Part shown: in pieces, positions 1 to 8,034 of the stretch
Layout of the letters: each line of letters begins with the position of its first letter
Position numbering within the stretch: position 1 is the stretch's first letter
DNA from: Sphingopyxis macrogoltabida
GTDB lineage: Bacteria; Pseudomonadota; Alphaproteobacteria; Sphingomonadales; Sphingomonadaceae
Assembly: GCA_003241685.1 (NCBI GenBank)
Contig: QFPJ01000009.1
Coordinates: forward strand, 20,597 to 84,596
Reading direction: 5' to 3'
Length of the DNA: 64,000 bases
Position numbers and translations under genes: made by a program
The notes under the pieces: model-generated
Seen by the model: the letters and a program-made list of their open reading frames with translations, nothing else
Database searches by the model: none
What the model was told of the DNA's origin: nothing

Positions 1-1
1 T

Positions 2-487
2 ATCGCGCCCAGCGAGCAGGGCCGTCTTCAGGGCTGGCTCGACGCGCTGGGCGTTCGCTATGGCGACCGCATCGCGATCGAGGACAGCTCCATCTATGGC
101 GACAGCGGGGCGCAGGCGACCGTCCGCGCGCTGGTCGCACAGCGCGGCCTGCTGGTCGGCGGCGACATTCCGGTCACGACCGGCGCCGTTCCGTCCGGCC
201 ATCTGCGCGTCATCGTCACGCGCGCCACCGCCCATGTTCCCGGCTGCCCCGACTGGTCGAGCAAGTCGTCGGTCAACCTCAACAATGCGACATCGTCCAA
301 CTATGGCTGCGCGACGAACGGCAATCTCGCCGCGATGGTTGCCGACCCGAACGACCTGATCAAGGGTTCCAGCAACGGCAGCTATGATCCGGCGGCCGCC
401 ACGCGCGCCATCAAGACCTATCGTGAAAAACCCCAGACGGGCGCCGGCGAACTGCGCGGCGACGCCACCAGCGGAGGCGGCAAGTGA
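2..487 (+). CDS. cpaD: Pilus assembly protein CpaD, C-terminal part (5' end outside window)
   Basis: The reading frame enters from the left edge and stops with TGA at 485-487, giving 161 visible residues. It carries the hallmark C-terminal CpaD signature: a CPDWS stretch, then an Asn-rich turn, then SNYGCATNGNLAAMVADP and a DLIKG segment. CpaD is a small outer-membrane-associated lipoprotein of the Tad/Flp pilus secretion machine, thought to work with the CpaC secretin. The tail is Gly/Ser-rich (ATSGGGK). The stop overlaps the GTG start of cpaE by two bases, so the two genes are translationally coupled. The lipoprotein signal and N-terminal half lie outside the window. Confidence 0.93.
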   Translation: MAPSEQGRLQGWLDALGVRYGDRIAIEDSSIYGDSGAQATVRALVAQRGLLVGGDIPVTTGAVPSGHLRVIVTRATAHVPGCPDWSSKSSVNLNNATSSNYGCATNGNLAAMVADPNDLIKGSSNGSYDPAAATRAIKTYREKPQTGAGELRGDATSGGGK

Positions 488-1761
488 ACGCACCTTTCAA
501 AGCAGCGGGCTTGCGGGAGCCCTTCAACGCCTTCGTGTGCGACGACGATACGCTGGAGCTGATCCGCGTTGCCGCGGCGGACATGGGCTGGCCGATCGAA
601 AAGTGCAACAAGGGCGGTCTGCGCAATGCGGTCCAGTCGTTGTCGGTATCGGCGAGCCCGAACATCCTGTTCGTCGACATGTCGGAATCGGGCGATCCGA
701 TCAACGATATCAACGCGCTGGCGGAAGTCTGCGAACCCGGCACCGTCGTGATCGCGGCGGGTCAGGTCAACGATGTCCGCCTGTACCGCGACCTGCTGTC
801 CAGCGGCATTCAGGATTATCTGCTGAAGCCGCTGTCGCTCGATCAGGTCCGCGAATCGCTGACCATGGCGCAGGCGATGCTGAACGCCCCGAAACATGCC
901 GACATGACGGACGACAAGCCGCATCACATGATGGCGGTCGTCGGCGTGCGCGGCGGTGTCGGCGCCTCGCTGGTATCGACATCGCTCGCCTGGGCGATCA
1001 GCGAACAGGCGTCGCGCAACACGGCGCTGCTCGACCTCGACGTGCATTTCGGCACCGGGGCGCTGACGCTGGACCTCGAACCCGGCCGCGGGCTGATCGA
1101 CGCGATCGACAACCCCAGCCGTATCGACGGCCTGTTCATCGAACGCGCGATGGTTCGGGCGTCGGACAAGCTCTCCCTGCTGTCCGCCGAAGCGCCGATT
1201 CACCAGCCGGTGATGACCGACGGATCGGCCTATTTCCAGCTCGAAGAGGAACTGCGCAACGCGTTCGAGATGACGATCGTCGACATCCCGCGCCACGTCC
1301 TGATCCCCTTCCCGCATCTGGTGTCGGAAGCCGGAACCATCCTGCTGGTCAGCGACGTGACGCTCGCCTCGGCACGCGACACCATCCGCATGCTGTCCTG
1401 GTTCAAGCAGAATGTCCCCGGTGCGCGCGTCGTCCTGGTCGCCAACAAGTTCCAGAACACCGTCGGCGAATTGTCGCGCAAGGAATTCGAATCGTCGATC
1501 GAACGCGCGATCGATATCGTCCTTCCCTTCGATCCCAAGCTGGTGAGCCAGGCCGCGAAGCTCGGCAAATCCTATGCCGAAATCTGCAAGGGCACCAAGG
1601 CCAGCCAGGTTTGGACCAATCTGATGCGCGTCATTCTGGACGGCGCGGATGTCGATGCAGAGGATGCAGCCGAGGCGCAGGTCAAGAAGACAAAGGGCAA
1701 GTCGGGCGGTTCGCTGCTCGGCAAGCTCGGCGGAATGATGGCCAAAAAAGACGCGAAGTAA
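484..1761 (+). CDS. cpaE: Pilus assembly ATPase CpaE (receiver-like plus MinD/ParA-like domain)
   Basis: The protein has 425 residues and a GTG start overlapping the cpaD stop. Residues 1-130 form a response-regulator-like domain (ILFVDMSESGDP around 61-72, YLLKPLSL around 112-119). From about residue 148 a MinD/ParA-type P-loop domain begins, with GVRGGVGAS at 154-162. Both lysines typical of the deviant Walker A motif are replaced (Arg at the signature position, Ala in the loop), which I recall as common in CpaE proteins. LLDLDVHFGTGALTLDLEPG follows as the switch region. CpaE localises the Tad pilus machine at the inner membrane. The C-terminus is a Lys/Gly-rich tail. The next gene is tadB, not cpaF as in the usual tad order. 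Confidence 0.93.
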   Translation: MNAPFKAAGLREPFNAFVCDDDTLELIRVAAADMGWPIEKCNKGGLRNAVQSLSVSASPNILFVDMSESGDPINDINALAEVCEPGTVVIAAGQVNDVRLYRDLLSSGIQDYLLKPLSLDQVRESLTMAQAMLNAPKHADMTDDKPHHMMAVVGVRGGVGASLVSTSLAWAISEQASRNTALLDLDVHFGTGALTLDLEPGRGLIDAIDNPSRIDGLFIERAMVRASDKLSLLSAEAPIHQPVMTDGSAYFQLEEELRNAFEMTIVDIPRHVLIPFPHLVSEAGTILLVSDVTLASARDTIRMLSWFKQNVPGARVVLVANKFQNTVGELSRKEFESSIERAIDIVLPFDPKLVSQAAKLGKSYAEICKGTKASQVWTNLMRVILDGADVDAEDAAEAQVKKTKGKSGGSLLGKLGGMMAKKDAK

Positions 1762-1767
1762 TGCGGC

Positions 1768-1790
1768 CGCGGCCGTATCTTACGGCCGCG
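1768..1790 (+). other. Intra-operon hairpin between cpaE and tadB
   Basis: A perfect 9-bp inverted repeat (CGCGGCCGT and ACGGCCGCG) encloses the 5-base loop ATCTT just after the cpaE stop. No T-run follows, so it does not look like a strong intrinsic terminator. It more likely acts as an mRNA processing or stability element, or as an attenuator between cpaE and tadB. It sits where cpaF normally lies. Confidence 0.55.
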
Positions 1791-1822
1791 CCCTGACCGA
1801 CGAAAGCAGGCGATAACAGACC

Positions 1823-2794
1823 ATGAACCTGTCAGTGATCCTTGTCATCGGCGCGGCGGCGCTGGCGCTGGCCATGCTCGCGATGGCGTTCGCCGGCCCG
1901 TCGGTATCCAAAGCAAAGGGCCGGCGCCTGTCGATGGTCAAGGACCGTCACGCGGCGTCCGCCGAAGCCGTCGTCGCCGCGCAAATGCGCAAGACGATTG
2001 CGGCGGCCGGCAACCAGCAAGCCAGCGGCCTCGCCAACCTGATGCCGAAGCGCGACCAGATGGAATTGCGTCTGCGCCGCACCGGCAAGGGCTGGACGAT
2101 CAGCCAGTATATGTTCGCCTGCATGGGCCTGTTCGTCTTTGCGGCGGGCGCGCTGCTGACATTGCGTGCGCCGATCATGCTGGCCGGGATGATCGGCCTG
2201 TTCGTCGGTCTGGGGCTGCCCTATCTGGTCGTCGGACGGCTTATCAAGAAACGCGTCGCGGCGTTCAACACCCGCTTTCCCGATGCCATCGATCTGCTCG
2301 TTCGCGGCTTGCGATCGGGCCTGCCGGTGACCGAAACCTTTCAGGTCGTCAGCCAGGAACTGCCGGGCCCGGTGGGTGAGGAATTCAAGGGCGTGATCGA
2401 ACGCATCCGTATCGGCAATACGATGGAGGCCGCGTTGCAGGAATCGGCCAACATGCTGGGTACTGCCGAATTCCAGTTCTTCTGCATCACCATCGCGATC
2501 CAGCGCGAGACGGGCGGCAATCTGGCGGAAACGCTGGCGAACCTGTCCGACGTGCTGCGCAAGCGCGCCCAGATGAAGCTCAAGATCCGCGCCATGTCGT
2601 CGGAAGCCAAGGCATCGGCCTATATCGTCGGCGCGCTGCCTTTCTTCGTGTTCGGCATCGTCTGGATGATGAACCCCGACTATCTGCGCGGTTTCTTTTA
2701 CGAGGAACGCCTGATGATCGCGGGCGTCGGCGGGATGATCTGGATGAGCATCGGCGCATTCATCATGTCGCGCATGATCTCGTTCGAAATCTGA
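1823..2794 (+). CDS. tadB: Tad pilus inner-membrane platform protein TadB
   Basis: This 323-residue type II secretion system F-domain protein has an N-terminal membrane helix (residues 1-25), a helical pair around 95-135 and C-terminal membrane helices from about 270 to 320. The F-domain core reads FPDAIDLLVRGLRSGLPVTETF, with QRETGGNLAETLANLSDVLR further on, both typical of TadB/GspF. TadB pairs with TadC as the integral membrane platform on which the CpaF motor assembles Flp pilin. It lies 61 bp after cpaE and 13 bp before tadC, on the same strand. The start was chosen at the ATG preceding a clear transmembrane segment. Confidence 0.93.
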   Translation: MNLSVILVIGAAALALAMLAMAFAGPSVSKAKGRRLSMVKDRHAASAEAVVAAQMRKTIAAAGNQQASGLANLMPKRDQMELRLRRTGKGWTISQYMFACMGLFVFAAGALLTLRAPIMLAGMIGLFVGLGLPYLVVGRLIKKRVAAFNTRFPDAIDLLVRGLRSGLPVTETFQVVSQELPGPVGEEFKGVIERIRIGNTMEAALQESANMLGTAEFQFFCITIAIQRETGGNLAETLANLSDVLRKRAQMKLKIRAMSSEAKASAYIVGALPFFVFGIVWMMNPDYLRGFFYEERLMIAGVGGMIWMSIGAFIMSRMISFEI

Positions 2795-2807
2795 GGGAGG
2801 AATCGCG

Positions 2808-3848
2808 ATGAACAGCAATCTCCTCCTCTCGGCCTTCACCTCGACCCAGAGCGGTCCGACGGTGATGGGCATCAATGTGGTCTGGGCCTCGACGCTGCTC
2901 GCGGCGGTCGGCGTCTTCGCCGTCGTCCTGGCCATTTATGGCGCCCTGACCGTTCGCGATCCGATGGCGAAGCGCGTGAAGGCGCTCAACGAACGCCGCG
3001 AACAGCTCAAGGCCGGGATCACCGCATCGACGGCGAAACGCCGCGCGCGCCTGGTCCGCAAGAATCAGCACGCCGACAAGATGCGGTCGTTCCTCGGCAA
3101 GTTGCAGGTGCTGCAGGACGAACAGATCAAGGACGTCCAGCAGAAACTGGCACAGGCCGGTATCCGGTCCAAGGATCTGGCCGTCGCGGTCATCTTTGGC
3201 CGACTGGTGCTGCCGATCGTTTTCGGCGGACTTGCGGCCTTTCTGATCTATGGCATCGACATGTGGCCCGATCTGACGCCGTTCAAGCGTTCGGGCGCCA
3301 CGATGGCGGCGCTGATCCTGGGCTACAAGGCGCCCGACCTTTTCGTTCAGAACAAGCGCACCAAGCGTACCGACGCGATCCGCAAGGGCCTGCCCGATGC
3401 GCTCGATCTGCTCGTCATTTGCGCCGAAGCGGGGTTGACGGTCGACGCCGCCTTCAGTCGCGTCGCGAGGGAACTCGGCCGTGCCTATCCCGAACTCGGT
3501 GAGGAATTCGCGCTGACCTCGATCGAACTCGGCTTCCTGACCGAACGGCGGCAGGCCTTCGAAAATCTGGCCTATCGCGTCGATCTGGAATCGGTGAAGG
3601 GCGTCGTCACGACGATGATCCAGACCGAAAAATACGGCACGCCGCTCGCCAGCGCGCTGCGCGTCCTTTCGGCCGAATTTCGCAACGAACGCATGATGCG
3701 CGCCGAGGAAAAGGCCGCCCGCCTGCCCGCGATCATGACGGTGCCGCTGATCCTGTTCATCCTGCCGGTGCTGTTCGTCGTCATTCTGGGACCCGCGGCC
3801 TGTTCGCTCAGCGATGCCATGTCCGGCGCTCTGGGCGGCGGCGGATAA
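2808..3848 (+). CDS. tadC: Tad pilus inner-membrane platform protein TadC
   Basis: This 346-residue type II secretion F-family protein is paired with TadB. Visible features are an N-terminal helix around residues 22-47, a charged linker, membrane helices near 125-150 and 310-335, and the F-domain core LPDALDLLVICAEAGLTVDA followed by MIQTEKYGTPLASALRVLS. A strong ribosome binding site (GAGGGAGG) lies 8 bases before the ATG. It is the last gene of the pilus operon here: an intrinsic terminator follows within 25 bases. tadD and other tail genes are absent from this position. Confidence 0.93.
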   Translation: MNSNLLLSAFTSTQSGPTVMGINVVWASTLLAAVGVFAVVLAIYGALTVRDPMAKRVKALNERREQLKAGITASTAKRRARLVRKNQHADKMRSFLGKLQVLQDEQIKDVQQKLAQAGIRSKDLAVAVIFGRLVLPIVFGGLAAFLIYGIDMWPDLTPFKRSGATMAALILGYKAPDLFVQNKRTKRTDAIRKGLPDALDLLVICAEAGLTVDAAFSRVARELGRAYPELGEEFALTSIELGFLTERRQAFENLAYRVDLESVKGVVTTMIQTEKYGTPLASALRVLSAEFRNERMMRAEEKAARLPAIMTVPLILFILPVLFVVILGPAACSLSDAMSGALGGGG

Positions 3849-3871
3849 ACTCTACCGATCGCGAAAACCAC

Positions 3872-3910
3872 AGGAAGGGCGGCCGACGATCGGTCGCCCT
3901 TCCTTGTTTT
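3872..3910 (+). terminator. Intrinsic terminator of the cpa/tad operon
   Basis: AGGAAGGGCG at 3872-3881 pairs perfectly with CGCCCTTCCT at 3895-3904. A smaller CCGA/TCGG stem lies inside the loop and TGTTTT follows. It begins 24 bases after the tadC stop and overlaps the end of the convergent FAH-family gene, which may share it. Confidence 0.85.
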
Positions 3911-4910
3911 ACCCCACCTGCTGTTCGATGGCGCCGAAAATGCTGTGATGACGGTCGTCGTCCATCCAGATGCGTACCGTGTCGCCTGCCTGCATGAACG
4001 GCGTTTTCGCCTCGCCCGACCGGATCGTCTCGACCGTCCGCACTTCCGCAAGGCAGCTATACCCCAGCCCGCCTTCGGAAACGGGCTTGCCGGGACCGCC
4101 ATCGGCATCGCGGTTGGACACCGTGCCCGATCCGATGATCGTTCCGGCGCCCAGGTTCCGCGTCTTCGCGGCATGAGCGATCAGCGCACCGAAATCGAAG
4201 GTCATATCGACGCCCGCGTCGGCGCGGCCCAGCGGCGCACCGTTCAGATCGACGCACAGCGTACCGTGCAGCTTGCCTTCGCGCCAGCGATCGCCGAGCG
4301 CGTCCGGCGTGACGAAGACCGGCGACATCGCGCTCGACGGCTTCGACTGGAAAAACCCGAACCCCTTTGCCAGTTCGCCGGGGATCAGTCCGCGCAGCGA
4401 AACGTCGTTGGTCAGCCCGACCAGCAGAACCGCTCCGCGCGCCGCGACCGGATCGATCCCGGCCGGAACATCGCCGGTGACGACGACGACCTCTGCCTCC
4501 ATGTCGCAGCCCCAGGCGGGATCGCCGAGCGGAATCGGATCGCGCGGCGACAGAAAGGCATCGCTGCCGCCCTGATACATCAGCGGATCGTGCCAGAAGC
4601 TGTCGGGCATGTCCGCGCCGCGCGCCTGTCGCACCAGCGCGACATGGTTCACATAGGCGCTGCCGTCGGCCCATTGATACGCGCGCGGGAGCGGCGACGC
4701 GGCGTCGCGTTCGTGAAACCGCTCCTTGGGGATGGCGTCGTGGTTCAAATCCTCGGCCAGCGCCACAAGCCGCGGTGCGGTCGCTGCCCAGTCGTCGAGC
4801 GCGGCCTGAAGCGTCGGCGCGATAGGGGCGGCGTCGGCATACCATGCAAGGTCGTCGGAGACGACAACCAGCCGGCCGTCGCGGCCATGCTTGAGCGAAG
4901 CGAGTTTCAC
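3909..4910 (-). CDS. Fumarylacetoacetate hydrolase (FAH) family protein
   Basis: A 333-residue protein with an N-terminal FAH-associated domain and a C-terminal FAH catalytic fold. The fold shows the metal-binding DMEAEVVVVTGD segment, the LTNDVSLRGLIPGELAKG region and an IIGSGTVSNRDADGG loop. Family members cleave or hydrate acylpyruvates such as fumarylacetoacetate and 2-keto-4-pentenoate derivatives using Mg or Mn. I chose the GTG at 4908-4910 because an AAGGGACAG ribosome site lies just upstream and the protein then begins KLASLKHGRDG, as in relatives; an upstream ATG at 4952 would add 14 unconvincing residues. No other aromatic-degradation genes are adjacent, so the substrate cannot be fixed from context. 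Confidence 0.85.
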   Translation of the reverse strand: MKLASLKHGRDGRLVVVSDDLAWYADAAPIAPTLQAALDDWAATAPRLVALAEDLNHDAIPKERFHERDAASPLPRAYQWADGSAYVNHVALVRQARGADMPDSFWHDPLMYQGGSDAFLSPRDPIPLGDPAWGCDMEAEVVVVTGDVPAGIDPVAARGAVLLVGLTNDVSLRGLIPGELAKGFGFFQSKPSSAMSPVFVTPDALGDRWREGKLHGTLCVDLNGAPLGRADAGVDMTFDFGALIAHAAKTRNLGAGTIIGSGTVSNRDADGGPGKPVSEGGLGYSCLAEVRTVETIRSGEAKTPFMQAGDTVRIWMDDDRHHSIFGAIEQQVG

Positions 4911-4973
4911 ATCTGTCCCTTTGTCTGCGACGCCGCCGGGAGAGAGCGCCATCGCAAATTGGGGGAGCGATGA

Positions 4974-5390
4974 TCAGCGCGGCATCTGGATCGATGCGAA
5001 ACAGGTAAAGCCGCTCTGCCCCGCCTGCAAGCGCCGGATATATTGCAGATAGGCCTGCGACTGGTTGTAGGTCGTGCCCGGCAGCGTCTGGCCGCGAAAG
5101 GCGCGCTTCACTTCTTCGCCCGTGAACGGCCGGCCGGCGCCCGGAAAGGCGCCCTTCGTGCCGGCGGGAACCAGATTGCCGCGCGGGTCGATATATTTTC
5201 CGCCGGCCGCGGGACCCGGGACCGGGATTTGGCAGTTCATTACCGACACGGCGGTCTGGGCAAAAGCCGGACGGATGGTCAGCGCCGCGGAAACGCCGAC
5301 CGCACCGAGCGCGAGCATGCGCCGCCGCGACGGCACTGCGTCATCGGATGCACCGGATGCCGGATCGGACGGAATATCGCTGTTGCCCAT
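4974..5390 (-). CDS. Small Tat-exported protein of unknown function
   Basis: This 138-residue protein is not one I recognise. Its N-terminus carries a twin-arginine-like signal (SRRRMLALGAVGVSAALTI, ending at a probable AFAQ cleavage site near residue 45). The mature part is short, with two cysteines (MNCQIP near the start, FTCFAS near the end) and a KYIDPRGNLVPAGTKG segment. The start at 5390 was chosen because it places the signal within 25 residues of the N-terminus. It lies divergently from the histidine kinase gene, with about 150 bp between them. Confidence 0.6.
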   Translation of the reverse strand: MGNSDIPSDPASGASDDAVPSRRRMLALGAVGVSAALTIRPAFAQTAVSVMNCQIPVPGPAAGGKYIDPRGNLVPAGTKGAFPGAGRPFTGEEVKRAFRGQTLPGTTYNQSQAYLQYIRRLQAGQSGFTCFASIQMPR

Positions 5391-5541
5391 GGCGCCGCGC
5401 ATAGCCGATGGCAGCGACAAGGGAAAGGGAAAGCCCGGCCCGCCGCCTTCTCCATCCCGCTTTGGGACAAGCGGCAGCAAAGACTTAACGCCGACAAATA
5501 CGCTTGCGCCTGTCCGATTCTTTATGGGATGCGCGCTGGGC

Positions 5542-6777
5542 ATGTTCGACCGTCTGTCCAGTCTGGTAATCGCGCTGACGCTGGTTGCCGTCGCCGCGAT
5601 ATTTGCCGCGCTGACCGGAGGCGATGCCCTGACGATCGTGATACTGTCGGTCGCCGGCGTCGCGGCGGCGGCCATCGTTCACGCCGCGCTGCCGTCGCCG
5701 CTGCCCGAACCGCCGGTGGATCCGGCGACGCTGACGCCCGCCGCGCCGCCGTCGCTGCTGCGTCATCCCGACTTCGCGCATTGGGCCGATCAGGAACGCG
5801 AACCCGTCATCGGCGTGGCGGGCAATATCGTGACCATCGCCAATGATGCCGCGGTGCGTCTGCTCGGCCGTCATATCGTCGGCGCCGACATCCGGACCGC
5901 GATCCGCCACCCCGCCGCGACCGAATGGCTGTCCGCACAGAGCGATGCCGCCGCGCCCGATCCCGTCAGCCTGGCCGATTTTCCACGCTCGGGTCAGCGC
6001 TGGACGATGCGGATCGCGGCGCTGCCCGACGGCGACCGGATCATCTTCCTGTCGGATCGCTCGGCGATTGATGCCGCGGACCGGATGCGGTCAGATTTTG
6101 TCGCCAACGCCAGCCACGAATTGCGCACGCCGCTCGCCGCCGTGCTGGGCTATGTCGAAACGCTGCAGGATATGAACGGCGACGCCGACCAGCCGACGCG
6201 GCACCGCTTCCTGTCGATCATCGAACGCGAGGCACGCCGGATGCAGCAGCTCGTCATCGACCTGTTGTCGATTTCGCGCGTCGAGGCCGACCGCTTCCGC
6301 CGTCCGACAGGCCGGGTCGATCTTGCCGCGATCGTCCGCGCAACGATCGCCCAGCTTCAGGACAGCGAGGATGCGCGGCCGAAGGATATTGTCGCGCAAC
6401 TGGGCGACGAGGCGCAGCCGATGCTGGGTGACGAAGCCCAGCTGAGCCAGCTGGTCCACAATATCGTGTCCAACGCGATGAAATATGGGCGCCCCGGAAC
6501 GCCCGTGACCGTCGAGCTTGCGCGGGAGGGCAGCCGCGTTCGCCTATCGGTCAGCGACGAGGGCGACGGGATCGCGCCCGATCATCTGCCGCGCCTGACC
6601 GAACGTTTCTATCGCGTCGACGAAGCGCGCAGCCGGTCAGTCGGCGGCACCGGCCTTGGCCTAGCCATCGTCAAGCATATAACCGAGCGCCATCAGGGAC
6701 AGCTCGCCATCGACAGCAAAGTCGGCAAAGGCACGCGGGTGTCGGTAACGCTCCCGCTCTTCGACGAGAACGCATGA
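5542..6777 (+). CDS. phoR: Membrane sensor histidine kinase, PhoR type
   Basis: With the start at 5542 the protein has 411 residues: two membrane helices (about 8-24 and 31-50), a PAS-like domain (78-170), HisKA with SHELRTPLAAVLGY (His192) and HATPase_c with NIVSNAMKYG, DEGDGIAPDHLPRLTERFYR and GGTGLGLAIVKH. This architecture matches PhoR, which phosphorylates PhoB under phosphate limitation through PstSCAB-PhoU. None of phoB, pst or phoU is adjacent: the next gene is convergent and unrelated. An alternative ATG at 5524 would add six residues; neither start has a clear ribosome site. The PhoR name is by architecture only, since other kinases share it. Confidence 0.82.
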   Translation: MFDRLSSLVIALTLVAVAAIFAALTGGDALTIVILSVAGVAAAAIVHAALPSPLPEPPVDPATLTPAAPPSLLRHPDFAHWADQEREPVIGVAGNIVTIANDAAVRLLGRHIVGADIRTAIRHPAATEWLSAQSDAAAPDPVSLADFPRSGQRWTMRIAALPDGDRIIFLSDRSAIDAADRMRSDFVANASHELRTPLAAVLGYVETLQDMNGDADQPTRHRFLSIIEREARRMQQLVIDLLSISRVEADRFRRPTGRVDLAAIVRATIAQLQDSEDARPKDIVAQLGDEAQPMLGDEAQLSQLVHNIVSNAMKYGRPGTPVTVELAREGSRVRLSVSDEGDGIAPDHLPRLTERFYRVDEARSRSVGGTGLGLAIVKHITERHQGQLAIDSKVGKGTRVSVTLPLFDENA

Positions 6778-6782
6778 CGCGA

Positions 6783-7880
6783 TCAATCCCCGGAGGCGTC
6801 GCGGCGTGCGCGGCGGCGGCGCATGTAGATCAGGCCCCCGACCCCCAGCGCGAACAGGCCGAACATGCCCGGTTCGGGGACCGGCACCGGGTCGCCGCCC
6901 GAACTCGATCCGCCCGACGATGTGCCGCCCGAAGACGAACCGCTCGGCGGGCTGATATAACCGCCGTTGAACGTGCCGATGTGCATCTCGCCATTCTGCC
7001 GCAGGTTGCCGAACACCCCCGACCCCTGAATATAGTTGCGCGTCTCGGCATCGGCGAGCGGCGCGAGCACCGAACCGCCCCATGCGGTGCTGAGCGTCAG
7101 CGCCTCCGCCTCGGGGAAATTCCAGATGACATGCTCGCCCAGATTGTTCGTGCCGCCGAGGAAATTGTCGTTGAGGTTGATCGACCGGCCGCTGACGTTG
7201 ACGATCGCGGTGTCGGCGCCGTTCAGATTGAACTGAATCTCGCCGATGCGGTCGAGATCGGCCGAGGTGATGTTGAAGACCGCAACGCCGTTCGCGCCCG
7301 CCTGGGCATTGAAGATGCCGCGATTGCCCTGCGCCGTGAACTGGCTGGTCGTGGCCAGCGTCCCCATTTCATAGGACAGGCTGGACAGGCTGTTCGTCAG
7401 CTGGGTCTTGCTCTGCTGAAGCCCGACCACGAACGCCGGGTCGGTCGTGCCGAGATTCGACACGACGGTGTTCTGATTGACGTTGGTGTTGCTGATCGTT
7501 CCGCCGACCTTCACGGTCTGGTTCGGCCCGTTCAGATTGAACCCGCTCGACACATTGCCGCCGACGACGGCGCCCGACCCATTGTTCAAATTCTTGTGGC
7601 TGCCTGTCACGTCGCCGACGACCGTCAGGCCGGGCTGTCCGTTCGGCGACGTCGTGGCGCGAATGCCGTAGTTCGACGAGTTGCCGGTCAGGTTCCCGCC
7701 GACGAAGGTGCGCCCTTCGACTTCGGACGAGGATTGCAGATTCCCCAGAACGATCAGATTCCATTCCTTCAGCGCATCGATTCCGACGATGGCCGATCCC
7801 GACTGGGCAAGCGCGGACGCGGCGAAAAACGAACCGGCAGCCAGGCCGGCGGCAAGGAAAGTACGGGAAACGAACGACAC
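6783..7880 (-). CDS. Choice-of-anchor A family protein with PEP-CTERM sorting signal
   Basis: A 365-residue secreted protein. The N-terminus is a signal peptide (FLAAGLAAGSFFAASALAQ), followed by the choice-of-anchor A domain: LKEWNLIVLGNLQSSSEVEG, GRTFVGGNLTGNS and many Asn/Gly-rich beta-helix-like repeats. Near the C-terminus a Ser/Gly linker precedes the PEP-CTERM tripartite signal: PVPEPG, a hydrophobic stretch and an Arg cluster (RRRRARRD). Exosortases process this signal and export such proteins to the surface or an exopolysaccharide matrix. I chose the GTG at 7878-7880 because no ATG gives a sensible signal peptide. No exosortase or polysaccharide genes are nearby. It ends 5 bases from the convergent kinase gene. 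Confidence 0.85.
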   Translation of the reverse strand: MSFVSRTFLAAGLAAGSFFAASALAQSGSAIVGIDALKEWNLIVLGNLQSSSEVEGRTFVGGNLTGNSSNYGIRATTSPNGQPGLTVVGDVTGSHKNLNNGSGAVVGGNVSSGFNLNGPNQTVKVGGTISNTNVNQNTVVSNLGTTDPAFVVGLQQSKTQLTNSLSSLSYEMGTLATTSQFTAQGNRGIFNAQAGANGVAVFNITSADLDRIGEIQFNLNGADTAIVNVSGRSINLNDNFLGGTNNLGEHVIWNFPEAEALTLSTAWGGSVLAPLADAETRNYIQGSGVFGNLRQNGEMHIGTFNGGYISPPSGSSSGGTSSGGSSSGGDPVPVPEPGMFGLFALGVGGLIYMRRRRARRDASGD

Positions 7881-8034
7881 GATGAAACGCCTGCTTATGA
7901 AGGGGATAGGAACGGGCCGGGCCCTTATCCGATTTTCCGTAAACACGCCATGGTCGGTTCGTCCCCATATGGGACAGGCGTCGCCGCGCGCGCCGGTGCC
8001 ACGCCGGACCGAGTGGAAAATAGGTTCGGCGGGC

